A stretch of DNA of 59,685 nt, taken from assembly GCF_003114815.1 (NCBI RefSeq), contig NZ_BFAZ01000004.1, forward strand, positions 1 to 59,685, in the 5' to 3' direction. This document shows, in pieces, positions 30,615-39,662 of this stretch. Under the pieces are notes generated by a model. The model did not search any database. It was not told where the DNA came from and saw only the letters and a list, made by a program, of their open reading frames with translations. A program made the translations under genes and the position numbers. The DNA comes from Leptospira ellinghausenii (GTDB lineage: Bacteria; Spirochaetota; Leptospiria; Leptospirales; Leptospiraceae). Position 1 is the first letter of the stretch. Each line of letters begins with the position of its first letter.

Positions 30615-31052
30615 ATGATATACTATATTGAAACTAGTATTATACTTTCTATTATTCTAGGGGATCATTTTAACGATAAGGCAGTAAAAATTTGGAATGC
30701 TCCTAGCGAAAAAGTGAGTTCTATCCTTACCCTAATAGAAGCGACTATAGTTTTAAGAAGATTCTTTAAAAATAACAAAAAGAACCTTTCTGCGCAATGG
30801 CTTTCAAAGCATGAAAAACTTCTAAAAGAATTACTTTCTGAATGTTCCCTCATGAAAATTGACGAGAGTATTCAATCTATAATAGAATTAAAGAAGGAAA
30901 TTGCAGATTGTAGGTCTTTAGATGGTATTCATGTTGCAACTGCAATTTTCTTAAAAGATGTTATGCGTTCATCAAATTTTGCATTTCATAGTTTTGATAC
31001 TAGAGTAAATGAAGTAGCTGCAAAATTTGGATTAAGACCAGACGTCGTATAA
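30615..31052 (+). CDS. VapC-like PIN-domain toxin
   Basis: A 145-residue PIN domain. The acidic residues are visible as IETS near the N-terminus, LIEAT in the middle, SLDGIHVATA and HSFDTRVNEVA at the C-terminus. The first acidic position is Glu rather than the more usual Asp, as in some VapC subgroups. PIN toxins are magnesium-dependent RNases that cut tRNA or rRNA. Paired with the Phd-type antitoxin 5 bp upstream. Confidence 0.88.
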   Translation: MIYYIETSIILSIILGDHFNDKAVKIWNAPSEKVSSILTLIEATIVLRRFFKNNKKNLSAQWLSKHEKLLKELLSECSLMKIDESIQSIIELKKEIADCRSLDGIHVATAIFLKDVMRSSNFAFHSFDTRVNEVAAKFGLRPDVV

Positions 31053-31160
31053 TATCGCGGAAAAGCTGTAGTACGGGACTTAAAGCTAGGGAACATCGTC
31101 TCTCTTAAATCATATGCGCAAAGACGAAAAAAACTTAAGTCTGACAAAAAAAATAGGACT

Positions 31161-31187
31161 TGACTGTAATACACTTCCGTATTACAT
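31161..31187 (+). promoter_or_regulatory. Promoter and operator of the RHH-PIN module
   Basis: A TTGACT -35 box at 31161-31166 runs into a perfect dyad TGTAATAC-acttcc-GTATTACA (31166-31187) that covers the -10 region. This arrangement is typical of autoregulation by ribbon-helix-helix antitoxins. The gene starts about 10 bp later. Confidence 0.65.
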
Positions 31188-31196
31188 TTTTAAATT

Positions 31197-31457
31197 ATGA
31201 TCAGCCTACGCCTGCCCCCAGAACTAGAAAGAAAACTAGATTCATTTGCAAAATCTGAAGGGAAAAGTCGCACAGAAATAGTGAAGGAATCTATTCTGCA
31301 CTATATCAAAAGTCGTGGGGATAACAAAACTCCCTATGAATTAGGTTTAGATTTGTTTGGAAAATATGATTCTGCGAATTCTGATTTAGCTCAGAATCGA
31401 AAAGCTTACCTACAGAAAGCAATCGGAAAGAAGAATGAAAAACGTAGCTCTCATTGA
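31197..31457 (+). CDS. Ribbon-helix-helix (CopG-like) antitoxin
   Basis: An 86-residue protein whose N-terminus (MISLRLPPELERKLDSFAKSEGKSRTEIVKESI, residues 1-33) is a typical ribbon-helix-helix DNA-binding domain. The C-terminal part should neutralise the toxin encoded by the overlapping gene (23 bp overlap). A perfect palindrome in its promoter is the likely autoregulatory operator. Confidence 0.9.
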   Translation: MISLRLPPELERKLDSFAKSEGKSRTEIVKESILHYIKSRGDNKTPYELGLDLFGKYDSANSDLAQNRKAYLQKAIGKKNEKRSSH

Positions 31458-31851
31458 TTCCGGTCCTATCATTGCGTTATTCAATTCGAAAGATAAGTTC
31501 CACAAACAGACTCTAAAATTTCTTAAATCTTATCATGGTGAATTAGTTTCTTCGTGGCCAGTGATTACCGAAGTTATATATCTGCTTTCTTTCTCAGTTG
31601 AAGCACAATCAGACTTTCTTGAATGGATTGAAAGAGGAAGTATCAAAATATTTGATTTAAATATCGAGGATCTTAAATATATTAAAAATCGAATGAGAAA
31701 GTATTCAGATCTACCTATGGATTTAGCTGATGCTTCCTTAATGTGTATTTCGGAAAAAATGGGAATCGAACGAATCGTTAGTATTGATTCAGACTTTTCG
31801 ATTTACAAAAACTTAAAAGGGAAATTTTTACAAAACCTTTTTAAAGTTTAA
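31435..31851 (+). CDS. PIN-domain toxin
   Basis: A 138-residue PIN domain with acidic residues in LIDSGPIIALFN, WPVITEVIYLL, LPMDLADASLMCI and SIDSDFSIYK, so all four catalytic positions are filled. The 'DSGPIIALF...H' opening is typical of the subgroup paired with CopG-like antitoxins. It overlaps the antitoxin gene by 23 bp. It is the second PIN toxin within 1.6 kb, belonging to a different subgroup from the first. Confidence 0.9.
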   Translation: MKNVALIDSGPIIALFNSKDKFHKQTLKFLKSYHGELVSSWPVITEVIYLLSFSVEAQSDFLEWIERGSIKIFDLNIEDLKYIKNRMRKYSDLPMDLADASLMCISEKMGIERIVSIDSDFSIYKNLKGKFLQNLFKV

Positions 31852-31909
31852 ATCCGACCAAGTGCATAACAGCATTTTGAGAAGGTGCACATAAGATAGA
31901 AATAGACTC

Positions 31910-32695
31910 ATGCAAAAAATCCTTTCCCCACATGACGAAAGACTCACCGATTATTCCCTTTTGAAATCGAAGGAATCCCCTTCTGATACATTCGTTGCGG
32001 ATCATGAAAAAACAGCCGTTAGATTGCTTTTATCAGATTTTGAAGTCCAATCGGTTTTTTGCACAGAGAAATATTGGCAAAAACACAAAGACCTCATCAC
32101 ATCCAAATTACAAAATGAAGAGAAGTGTTTTGTTGCCGATAAATCCATCTTTGAAGAAACCATTGGGTTCCATGTGCACCAAGGGTTTATGGCAGTTGGG
32201 AAACAAAAATGGGTAAAAGAAGAAGACCTAACGTTTCCCATCCTTATCCTGAATGCAATCGTTGATAGTGAAAATATAGGCTCCATCCTTCGCAGTGCAG
32301 CAGCATTTGGCATCCAATCGGTTCTATTCGATACCAAGTCAGCCTCACCCTACCTCAGACGTTCTGTCAGAGTCTCCATGGGTGCAATCTTCCAATTGAA
32401 GGTAGCAAAATCAGCCAACCTACCCGAATCGATTCACCGAATGAAGAAGAGGTCTGCGAAAGTGATCGCACTCGCCCTTCCCAAGGAAAATTCAGATCAC
32501 ATTCCAAAAACAAAAACCATCCAAGAGATGGGAAAACAAGAGAACCTCGTCCTCATCATTGGCAATGAAGCAAATGGGATTGAAGAAAGTGTAATCGATG
32601 CATCGGATATGATTGGTTACATCCCTATGAAAAACAAAATCGATTCATTGAATGTATCCCATGCCTTGGCTGTGGCACTTTCACACCTTCTTTAA
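31910..32695 (+). CDS. SpoU/TrmH-family RNA 2'-O-methyltransferase
   Basis: A 261-residue SPOUT methyltransferase. An N-terminal substrate-binding domain (about 1-95) precedes the catalytic domain, where ILNAIVDSENIGSILRSAAA (motif 1 with N and R), LVLIIGNEANGIEE (motif 2) and IPMKNKIDSLNVSHALAVAL (motif 3) form the knotted SAM-binding site. Family members methylate rRNA or tRNA ribose. The target nucleotide cannot be told from sequence. It stands alone after the toxin-antitoxin modules and runs convergently into the kinase gene (gap 3 bp). Confidence 0.92.
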   Translation: MQKILSPHDERLTDYSLLKSKESPSDTFVADHEKTAVRLLLSDFEVQSVFCTEKYWQKHKDLITSKLQNEEKCFVADKSIFEETIGFHVHQGFMAVGKQKWVKEEDLTFPILILNAIVDSENIGSILRSAAAFGIQSVLFDTKSASPYLRRSVRVSMGAIFQLKVAKSANLPESIHRMKKRSAKVIALALPKENSDHIPKTKTIQEMGKQENLVLIIGNEANGIEESVIDASDMIGYIPMKNKIDSLNVSHALAVALSHLL

Positions 32696-32698
32696 ATC

Positions 32699-33745
32699 TT
32701 AGTTATCCCAATCCCAAAAAAAATCTTTATTCGTCATTTCTGGTTCTGTGTTTTCTTTCGGTGCATTGGGAGAAGGATTGGCATCATCTAAATCACGATT
32801 GGCATTTTCTAAATCTAATGTTTCTTTTAACCAATATTCTTCTGTTCCGAAATGAGGGAAAAGAGAGGGAAACGATGGGTCTTCCCAACGTTTTCCAATC
32901 CATGCTGCATAATGGATGAATCGAATAATTCGCAATGGTTCAATTAATTTGAGCCAATTTTCATCAAAGTCTGCAAACATACAGTAACCAGCAAAAAAAT
33001 CAAAGAACTCATGTTTACGATCTGCTTCCCCAAACGGAAGTAACATCCAAAAATCTTGAACAATGGGTCCATGTAAAAAATCATCAAAATCTAAAATGCT
33101 AAACCCATCAGGTGAGATTAATAAATTTCCTTTGTGACAATCTCCGTGAATCCTTTGGGAAGGGATTTGGTATTCGTTTGTTAATGATTCAAAGATTGAG
33201 AAAGCACTGCGGGCATTTTTTTCGTACCGTTCCGCCAAAGTTTGATTCGTGATGAATTTTTGATCCAAGATATATTGCAGCGCAGTGAGTCCATAACTTG
33301 GTATATCAAGTGATGGTCTACTTTTGATCTGACTTCGTTTCCCAACAGAATGGATCCTTCCGAGGAGTGCTCCCACTCGTTCCAAATCGTTTGATTGGAT
33401 TTCTTCTACAATCCTTCCATTGCGTAAAGGCCAAATGGCAAAGTAAATTCCTTCCCATTCGAAGAGTGTTTTTCCATCAATTGCGATCGGTGCAAGAACA
33501 GGGATTTCTTCTGCCGCTAACTCTTGTAAAAAAGCATGTTCTTCTAGGATTTGTTTTTGGTTCCATTTCCCTGGTCGATAGAATTTAACAACAATCCTTC
33601 CTGCTTTCACAGTTTCGATATCGTAAACACGATTCTCAACACTATTTAATACAAAATACCTTCCGGTTGTTTCATACCCAAGGGATTCGATCGCATTTAA
33701 AATCGTATCGGGGGTTAATTGGTAAAAAGAATGATGAATGTTCAA
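32699..33745 (-). CDS. SrkA/YihE-like stress-response protein kinase
   Basis: A 348-residue aminoglycoside-phosphotransferase-fold kinase. The length and the motifs YFVLNSVENRVYDIE and VVKFYRPGKWNQKQILEEH (nucleotide-binding lysine), RIHGDCHKGNLLI (catalytic loop) and ILDFDDFLHGPIVQDFW (metal-binding) match SrkA, a Ser/Thr kinase that counters programmed death and envelope stress in Escherichia coli. The 25 C-terminal residues are Asn/Asp-rich and not part of the domain. It follows the REC-GGDEF gene by 17 bp on the same strand, so it may be the last gene of that operon. Confidence 0.87.
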   Translation of the reverse strand: MNIHHSFYQLTPDTILNAIESLGYETTGRYFVLNSVENRVYDIETVKAGRIVVKFYRPGKWNQKQILEEHAFLQELAAEEIPVLAPIAIDGKTLFEWEGIYFAIWPLRNGRIVEEIQSNDLERVGALLGRIHSVGKRSQIKSRPSLDIPSYGLTALQYILDQKFITNQTLAERYEKNARSAFSIFESLTNEYQIPSQRIHGDCHKGNLLISPDGFSILDFDDFLHGPIVQDFWMLLPFGEADRKHEFFDFFAGYCMFADFDENWLKLIEPLRIIRFIHYAAWIGKRWEDPSFPSLFPHFGTEEYWLKETLDLENANRDLDDANPSPNAPKENTEPEMTNKDFFWDWDN

Positions 33746-33762
33746 GTGGATAATCAGATATG

Positions 33763-34659
33763 TTAGCTAACGATTTTATTACGTCCAGAAGACTTTGCTT
33801 CGTATAAATTTTTATCCGCGATTTTTAACAATTCATGATTCGAAGTAAATTCTGTTAAATCTCCACCAGCAACGCCACCACTAAACGTAAAATGGAAAAT
33901 CTGATCTGTATCCGATTTCATTTCCAGTTTGGAAACATTCTCTCTCACGCGGTCTAAGATTCTTGTCGCATCGGCAACACCCGTTTCTGGGAATAGGATG
34001 ACAAACTCTTCCCCTCCAAACCGAGAGATGATATCGGATTTTCGAAAACTAGTTTTTAATGCATGGGCCAATTGTTTGATCACTTGGTCTCCAATTTCAT
34101 GCCCAAATGTGTCGTTGATATTCTTAAATTTATCGAGATCAATCATTGCCAATGATAATAGGCTATTATGCCTTTTGCAACGTTGGAATTCCTGTTCGAT
34201 CCTTTCTTCCATATAACGTCTATTATATAGATTGGTCATCACATCTCGGATCGCAGTTTCACGCAATTGGTCATGTAACGCTTTGATACGTAAGGCACTA
34301 AAAATTCTTGCGAGTAATTCGATTTCTTTGGCAGGTTTGGTGATATAATCTGTTGCCCCTGCTTCTATCGCGATTTTAAAATATTCGGGTTCTGTATGGC
34401 CTGTTACCATAATGATGGGAAGCCAACCAACGGGAGATGTAGAGAGTATATCCGAAATTAATTCAATGCCGTTGCCATCTGGCAATTCCCAATCGAGTAA
34501 TACTACATCGATTGGTTCATTGAGTATTTTTTCCCGTGCTTCTGAAATGGTTTCAGCTTCAATTGCAATGTAACCATTTTTGGTAATCCACCTGCTGAGA
34601 ACTTTCCTTTGCAGTTCAGAATCTTCAATGATAAGGATTTTTCTAAGTCCTTTTGGCAT
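33763..34659 (-). CDS. Response regulator with GGDEF domain (diguanylate cyclase)
   Basis: Receiver domain at residues 5-120 with phospho-acceptor Asp56 (VVLLDWELPDGNG) and the conserved Lys in TKPAKE. A GGDEF domain follows, with active-site GGEEF at 215-219 and an RxxD inhibitory site (R206-D209) five residues upstream. It should make cyclic di-GMP on phosphorylation. Both catalytic and feedback sites are intact. It sits 11 bp behind the glycine-rich lipoprotein gene. Confidence 0.95.
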   Translation of the reverse strand: MPKGLRKILIIEDSELQRKVLSRWITKNGYIAIEAETISEAREKILNEPIDVVLLDWELPDGNGIELISDILSTSPVGWLPIIMVTGHTEPEYFKIAIEAGATDYITKPAKEIELLARIFSALRIKALHDQLRETAIRDVMTNLYNRRYMEERIEQEFQRCKRHNSLLSLAMIDLDKFKNINDTFGHEIGDQVIKQLAHALKTSFRKSDIISRFGGEEFVILFPETGVADATRILDRVRENVSKLEMKSDTDQIFHFTFSGGVAGGDLTEFTSNHELLKIADKNLYEAKSSGRNKIVS

Positions 34660-34670
34660 TCACCTATCGT

Positions 34671-36467
34671 TTACTTTTTCTTTTTTTTACCTAGTATTTT
34701 TTCTACTTCGCCAGGTTCCATTGGAACTTTTACAATGGTCCCACCTTCTTTCCTGACTTGGTCTAAGTCAATAACAGCTCCCGACAATAACCTTGCCGCT
34801 TTTTTAGAATTATCTTTCACTCCATAAACAACCCATTTACCACCTTCAAGGGATAACACTAAATATGTACAATCGGCTGCTGCTAAAATGGAATGGGCAG
34901 AGATCTGTGCCATGAACTCATAACTGAGTACGATTCCTGTTCCCACAGCGACACCCGATGGCACACCAATCGCTTTGCCAACTTGGTAGACTCCATAACC
35001 CGTACCCACTCCAAACGAAGCAGCAGAGCCCACTACACCCACTGTGGCGGACGTAGCCTTGGTGGAAGCATAGGTAACGACCTCAGTGGTGCCAGAAGCC
35101 CCAGCGACAGCTCCTCCAGCGACTGTACCCGTCACGGCAAGCCCTCCCCCTAAGACTGTTTGGCCTGCCGTCACACCCACATAACTCATAGGTGCAAGGA
35201 TGTACTTTCCTGACGACTCAGTGACAAAGGCAGCAGACTTCACGGAGTATGCAGATGACTTTCTAGACATAGCGGATGTGACTTTAGCGCCCTTATCGAG
35301 CGACTGGACAGATTCATGTACCACAACTTCTGTACTATTGATGATAGAACCAAGAACGAGTTCAATACTAGGTGCTGTCAAATACACAACACCTTTCCCT
35401 GTTAATGTAATTGTCTCGACTAACCCATACATGGTGGTTCCAGCTGCATTCGTACCCAAAGCAACAGGATAGATGAGTCCATTCCAAGTCACATACCCAA
35501 CGGATAATAAAGCAAACTTACTAATCGGTTTGATAATACTGTCATACAAAATTGCTTTGGTTGCTCTGGAAAAAGATTTTAGCAATGCAGTGGGTATGCC
35601 TTCATCTTTGTCTGCAATGGCTTCAATTTCTCCCTTGGCTTTCCCTAACTCTTCCTTTGTATCTTTTCCATATTGGAAAATGGTTTCTTTCCAACTTCCA
35701 AATATACTTTCAGAAACAGCAGACCGAATCTCATTGATTTCAGAATTGCGACTAAAAAAACCACCTTTTCGAAAGTCTTCGTAGGATTCATTCCAAGAAT
35801 TTTTTAATGCTTCATCTAAATCAATGTAACCATAGACAGTGGATTCAAAATCTTTTTGGAAATTCTCTTGGTACTTTTGGAATCTTTTTTTGGCAGAGGG
35901 AGATGTATCCTTTGGCATCTCTCGGTTGAGTTGCATCTCTGCCCATTCATCCCACTCCTTTCGAATCTCCGCTGATTTTGCAATCACTGCTTCGTGACTT
36001 TGTTTCCCTCGATCAAATGATGATCCTATGAGGCCATAAGATTCCGCAACAGACGTATACATGATGAAGAGACCAGGTTTCGTTGCGTTTTCACTTAAGT
36101 ACTTCTGGACCTGTTCTCCTTTGTCATTGATATTGCCAGCTGCTTTCCAACTCATCTTCGTTCCTTCTTTGACAATCACAACCGATTCAGATGCTTTGAG
36201 GATTGATTTGGAAAATTGTTCGGCAGCAAAATCATAGCGCATTCTGAGAACCGTAATCGATGCTTCTTCCATCGGTGGGATAAACTTAATGCTTGTACCT
36301 TTGACTGGCAATGCACCTTGGTAGTACAAAGAGCTATGACCTTCGATCACAAGTTTTTTGGTATTCTTTAATGGATCTTCTGCTTTCTTGTCCGAGCTTG
36401 CACAATACGAAATGGAAAGACCTAAAATGAGTCCAAGGATTGGTTTCTTAATTTGATTGAATTTCAT
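34671..36467 (-). CDS. Glycine-rich lipoprotein, paralogue of the next gene upstream
   Basis: A 598-residue lipoprotein with signal ILGLILGLSISYC and lipidated Cys22. The N-terminal third is charged and mostly helical. Residues from about 310 to 540 are unusually rich in Gly, Ala, Ser, Thr and Val (for example GGGLAVTGTVAGGAVAGA), in glycine-zipper patterns that could insert in or line a membrane. The C-terminus (GAVIDLDQVRKEGGTIVKV) resembles that of the upstream lipoprotein (GTVINLEEAKKKGKVKI), so the two are paralogues. Their genes overlap by 4 bp. I do not recognise the family beyond Leptospira-type lipoproteins. Confidence 0.7.
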   Translation of the reverse strand: MKFNQIKKPILGLILGLSISYCASSDKKAEDPLKNTKKLVIEGHSSLYYQGALPVKGTSIKFIPPMEEASITVLRMRYDFAAEQFSKSILKASESVVIVKEGTKMSWKAAGNINDKGEQVQKYLSENATKPGLFIMYTSVAESYGLIGSSFDRGKQSHEAVIAKSAEIRKEWDEWAEMQLNREMPKDTSPSAKKRFQKYQENFQKDFESTVYGYIDLDEALKNSWNESYEDFRKGGFFSRNSEINEIRSAVSESIFGSWKETIFQYGKDTKEELGKAKGEIEAIADKDEGIPTALLKSFSRATKAILYDSIIKPISKFALLSVGYVTWNGLIYPVALGTNAAGTTMYGLVETITLTGKGVVYLTAPSIELVLGSIINSTEVVVHESVQSLDKGAKVTSAMSRKSSAYSVKSAAFVTESSGKYILAPMSYVGVTAGQTVLGGGLAVTGTVAGGAVAGASGTTEVVTYASTKATSATVGVVGSAASFGVGTGYGVYQVGKAIGVPSGVAVGTGIVLSYEFMAQISAHSILAAADCTYLVLSLEGGKWVVYGVKDNSKKAARLLSGAVIDLDQVRKEGGTIVKVPMEPGEVEKILGKKKKK

Positions 36468-37945
36468 TTCGCTTGCGCCTCTAATTTTTTGGAACGTTTC
36501 AATTGTTCTGACATCTCGGCATCGAGTACCTTTTTGATGAGTTTAGGATCATCTGATAGAATTTTCACTTTCCCTTTCTTTTTGGCTTCTTCTAAGTTGA
36601 TTACAGTACCTGTAGGGATATCCTCTTCGTCCAAATAATTTCCTTTCACATAGGCAATCACAACCCTTGGTCCATCATACATGATGAGGATTGGTCCATC
36701 GACTGCTGTGAGTAAAATTTGAGGAGGTAAGACGGTGAGTGCCGAGTAACCTAACACAATCCCAGAACTCATTGTATACATCCCTGCTTCTGCTACACCT
36801 GTTGTGAGATCATATGTGAGCCCAGTGGCATAGGCAGTTGATTCATAACCCACTCCACCTGTCGCACCAATGGCACCACCAGCCGTAGTTGCCGCAACAG
36901 AGGTCACTTGGTTAAAGAGTGCAATCGATGTTCCGGAAGTGTAAGTAGGAACAGTTGCCGATGCAGAGAGAATCCCGATCGAACTAAACATCCCTGCTTC
37001 GAGTGTTGGAGAAAATACTCGGTAACCAGCTTTTGATCCATAATAAAAAACAAGCCCTGTGGAAACGAGAGCATTCGAAGAAAAATTCATCCCTTGTGAA
37101 AGGGGAACGTATACTCCATTGACGAGTAAAAGTTCACCTGTATTCACAGTTGTTTTGGTGATGGGTGAAACAACTACTTCCTTCAAAGCAACCGTATAAC
37201 CTTGGAAAATATCAATGAGGGCAAGGAGTGCGTTGTCTCTCTCACCTGATTCTTCGTAATTACGAGTGAATTCATCGGATGCTTTTTTAAAGGAATCACC
37301 CCATGAGTTCATTACATTCTTCGAATTGGTTTTCAGAGTGGATGTAAACAGTTGGTTCAGTTGGCCAGATTTTTGATTACGAGCATCCGCATACCGACTC
37401 AGTTCTTTATCTAAAAGATCGATGTCCGATTTAACTCTTGGAACTAAATACACATAACCTAATACAAATCGACTGCCTGCTTCACTAAAACTGGATTTGG
37501 AGAGTTTCCACTCTTCTTTCGAAAGCTCTACACCTGCATCATAAATATCTTCTGTCCTTCTTGTTCCTTCCGAATACCCGTCTTTTGTCCAATTTTTGAC
37601 AGCATTCATCGTGTTACCTAGTTTGCCCGGGAAATCTTCGCTTCGTTTTTTTAATTTCACAAGCACCATCGCTTTCGCAACGTTTGCACTCATTAGATTC
37701 TCTTTGGAAAGGTCGATTGCCTTTTTCCCGGAAGGAATCACAGCCCAACCTTGCTCATACAGATTTTTTCTGGATCCAATTGAATTGGAAGTTAAGGGAG
37801 CAATTTTTTTAAACGTTTGGGGTTTATTGGAAGTGAGGACAGATGTACCGAATACTTTCTCTGATTTTTCTTCACTCAAACAACTCACAAAATTTACGAC
37901 AAAAAGTAAAAGAACGAAACAATACAATTTCAAATGGTACTTCAT
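36464..37945 (-). CDS. Glycine-rich lipoprotein, first gene of the operon
   Basis: About 493 residues. I chose the ATG at 37945, which gives a clean lipoprotein signal (LYCFVLLLFVVNFVSC); the longer frame to 37984 puts it internally. A helical charged region is followed by a Gly/Ser/Thr/Val-rich segment of about 200 residues containing TTAGGAIGATGGVGYESTAY, and a conserved C-terminal GTVINLEEAKKKG. Paralogous to the 598-residue lipoprotein encoded next, which overlaps by 4 bp. The unit continues with REC-GGDEF and SrkA-like genes. The function is unknown; an envelope-stress or surface structure role is inference. Confidence 0.7.
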   Translation of the reverse strand: MKYHLKLYCFVLLLFVVNFVSCLSEEKSEKVFGTSVLTSNKPQTFKKIAPLTSNSIGSRKNLYEQGWAVIPSGKKAIDLSKENLMSANVAKAMVLVKLKKRSEDFPGKLGNTMNAVKNWTKDGYSEGTRRTEDIYDAGVELSKEEWKLSKSSFSEAGSRFVLGYVYLVPRVKSDIDLLDKELSRYADARNQKSGQLNQLFTSTLKTNSKNVMNSWGDSFKKASDEFTRNYEESGERDNALLALIDIFQGYTVALKEVVVSPITKTTVNTGELLLVNGVYVPLSQGMNFSSNALVSTGLVFYYGSKAGYRVFSPTLEAGMFSSIGILSASATVPTYTSGTSIALFNQVTSVAATTAGGAIGATGGVGYESTAYATGLTYDLTTGVAEAGMYTMSSGIVLGYSALTVLPPQILLTAVDGPILIMYDGPRVVIAYVKGNYLDEEDIPTGTVINLEEAKKKGKVKILSDDPKLIKKVLDAEMSEQLKRSKKLEAQAK

Positions 37946-38087
37946 AAGTTGGGAGAATGTTATACAAGGAATTGAATCATGCAACTGAAAAATATATTCC
38001 TATTGCTTAATCCATGTTTAGTGAAAGTATTTTACTACATACAAGAATTTGAATGACCTATCGCGATCATTCAAAAGACTACATCAT

Positions 38088-39662
38088 ATGAAGAAATTAA
38101 ACATATACTTTGCTATTATTGCGATTTTGTTATGTGTTGCCGTTATCTTTAAGAAAAATAATCTTACCTTCCAAGCACTCATTTCTCTCTTTGCGATCAC
38201 ACCTAATTCTGAAGTTTTTGATTTCAACACTGCCGACCAAATGGCAAAGGAAAAATTGAAATCAAAATATGTTCCAACGCCTGTGTACAAAATTCCAGGA
38301 CTTGATGGAATCAGTTTTGAAGATTATAGGCAAATCGAATACAAACCTGATGTTGCGATTTGGAAAAATTTAGCACTCCCCTACCAATTGCATTTTTTCC
38401 ACCCAGGCCATATCTACAGTAATGGGATCAAAATTTATGAAGTGATTGGAGAAAAGCCAGTAGAGATCCCTTATGATTCCTCTCGCTTTCATTTTGGGAA
38501 CCTTCCCCTCACAGATGATTTTTATGAGTTAAGTAAAAAACTCCAATACACTGGCTTTCGAGTTCACTATCCCATCAACCAAAAGGAGGCTTTGGAAGAA
38601 TTCTTAGTCTTCCAAGGTTCTTCTTATTTCCGTGCCTTGTCCAAAAACCAAGTCTATGGTTTATCGGGAAGAGGACTTGCCATCAACACTGGCCCTGATG
38701 GAAAAGAAGAGTTCCCTATCTTTGAAAGTTTCTATATCAAACGCCCTGAGAAAAAAGATTCCTCCATTTTGATCTATGCCATTATGAATAGTGAATCCGT
38801 TGTCGGTGCGTATGAATTTTTTGTTACACCTGGTGAGATCACAACCATTGATGTGCGTGCTAAAATTTACCTACGTAAAAAAATCAAACGACTGGGACTT
38901 GCTCCCATCACATCCATGTTTCTCTATGGAGAATCCAATATCCCCATCCTTGGCAACATCCACCCAGAGATCCATGACTCTGATGGACTTCTCACTTATC
39001 TTGGAGAAGACAACTGGGAATGGAGACCACTCATCAATCCCAAAAAAACCAAACTCACAAATATCGAACTGAACCATCCCAAAGGGTTTGGACTCATCCA
39101 ACGAGATCGAAAATTCAAAAGTTACCAAGATGAAAAATTACAATACCACCGTCGGCCAAGCCTTTGGGTAGAACCAAAGGGTGATTGGGGCAAAGGGGAC
39201 TTATACCTATTGGAATTTACAACCAATCTGGATTCGGATGACAACGTAACTATTTTTTGGGAACCAAACATCCCTCCCAATTTGAATGAAGGATACGAAT
39301 ACCAGTATAAATTGAGTTATACGGAAAAATCTCCAGACTCACACCGTCTGGGAAAGTCATCATCCTATTACAAAGGGACTGACCCTCTCTTTCCAAAAGA
39401 AAAGATGTTAACACTTTATTTTACTGGTGATAATCTAAAAGCACTAGATCCAAAAACAGAGCTCAAAGCCATCATCAAAAATGATATGATCCCACCGGAT
39501 CAAATTCGTTATAAAATCGAAAAGATCCGTGAACTTGACCAATGGAGATTACAAATTTGGCACTCGTCGCCAATCGATGTTTCTACTTGGAATGTTTATT
39601 TGGAGAAAGAAAATCAAAAAATCACAGAAACATGGATCTATAGAGATGGCATCTCCAAATAA
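38088..39662 (+). CDS. opgG: OpgG/MdoG periplasmic glucan biosynthesis protein
   Basis: About 524 residues. It has an N-terminal membrane segment or signal (LNIYFAIIAILLCVAVIF) and then the OpgG domain: FDFNTADQMAKEKLKSKYV, DGISFEDYRQIEYKPD, FHPGHIY, and later GLIQRDRKFKSYQDEK and PSLWVEPKGDWGKGDLYLLE. OpgG shapes or branches the beta-glucan backbone of osmoregulated periplasmic glucans after export. I chose ATG 38088 because the preceding 13 residues do not extend the signal. It is followed by a small membrane protein gene (17 bp overlap) and opgH. Confidence 0.92.
   Translation: MKKLNIYFAIIAILLCVAVIFKKNNLTFQALISLFAITPNSEVFDFNTADQMAKEKLKSKYVPTPVYKIPGLDGISFEDYRQIEYKPDVAIWKNLALPYQLHFFHPGHIYSNGIKIYEVIGEKPVEIPYDSSRFHFGNLPLTDDFYELSKKLQYTGFRVHYPINQKEALEEFLVFQGSSYFRALSKNQVYGLSGRGLAINTGPDGKEEFPIFESFYIKRPEKKDSSILIYAIMNSESVVGAYEFFVTPGEITTIDVRAKIYLRKKIKRLGLAPITSMFLYGESNIPILGNIHPEIHDSDGLLTYLGEDNWEWRPLINPKKTKLTNIELNHPKGFGLIQRDRKFKSYQDEKLQYHRRPSLWVEPKGDWGKGDLYLLEFTTNLDSDDNVTIFWEPNIPPNLNEGYEYQYKLSYTEKSPDSHRLGKSSSYYKGTDPLFPKEKMLTLYFTGDNLKALDPKTELKAIIKNDMIPPDQIRYKIEKIRELDQWRLQIWHSSPIDVSTWNVYLEKENQKITETWIYRDGISK

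Noticed and set aside
31053..31160. A stretch that reads as DLKLGNIVSLKSYAQRRKKL between the two toxin-antitoxin modules
   Set aside because: It looks like a protein tail but has no start codon, no upstream frame and no clear family; possibly a relic, not enough to call.
34893..35784. Plus-strand open frames antisense to the glycine-rich lipoprotein
   Set aside because: They arise from the low-complexity Gly/Ala/Ser/Thr codons of the real gene on the other strand.
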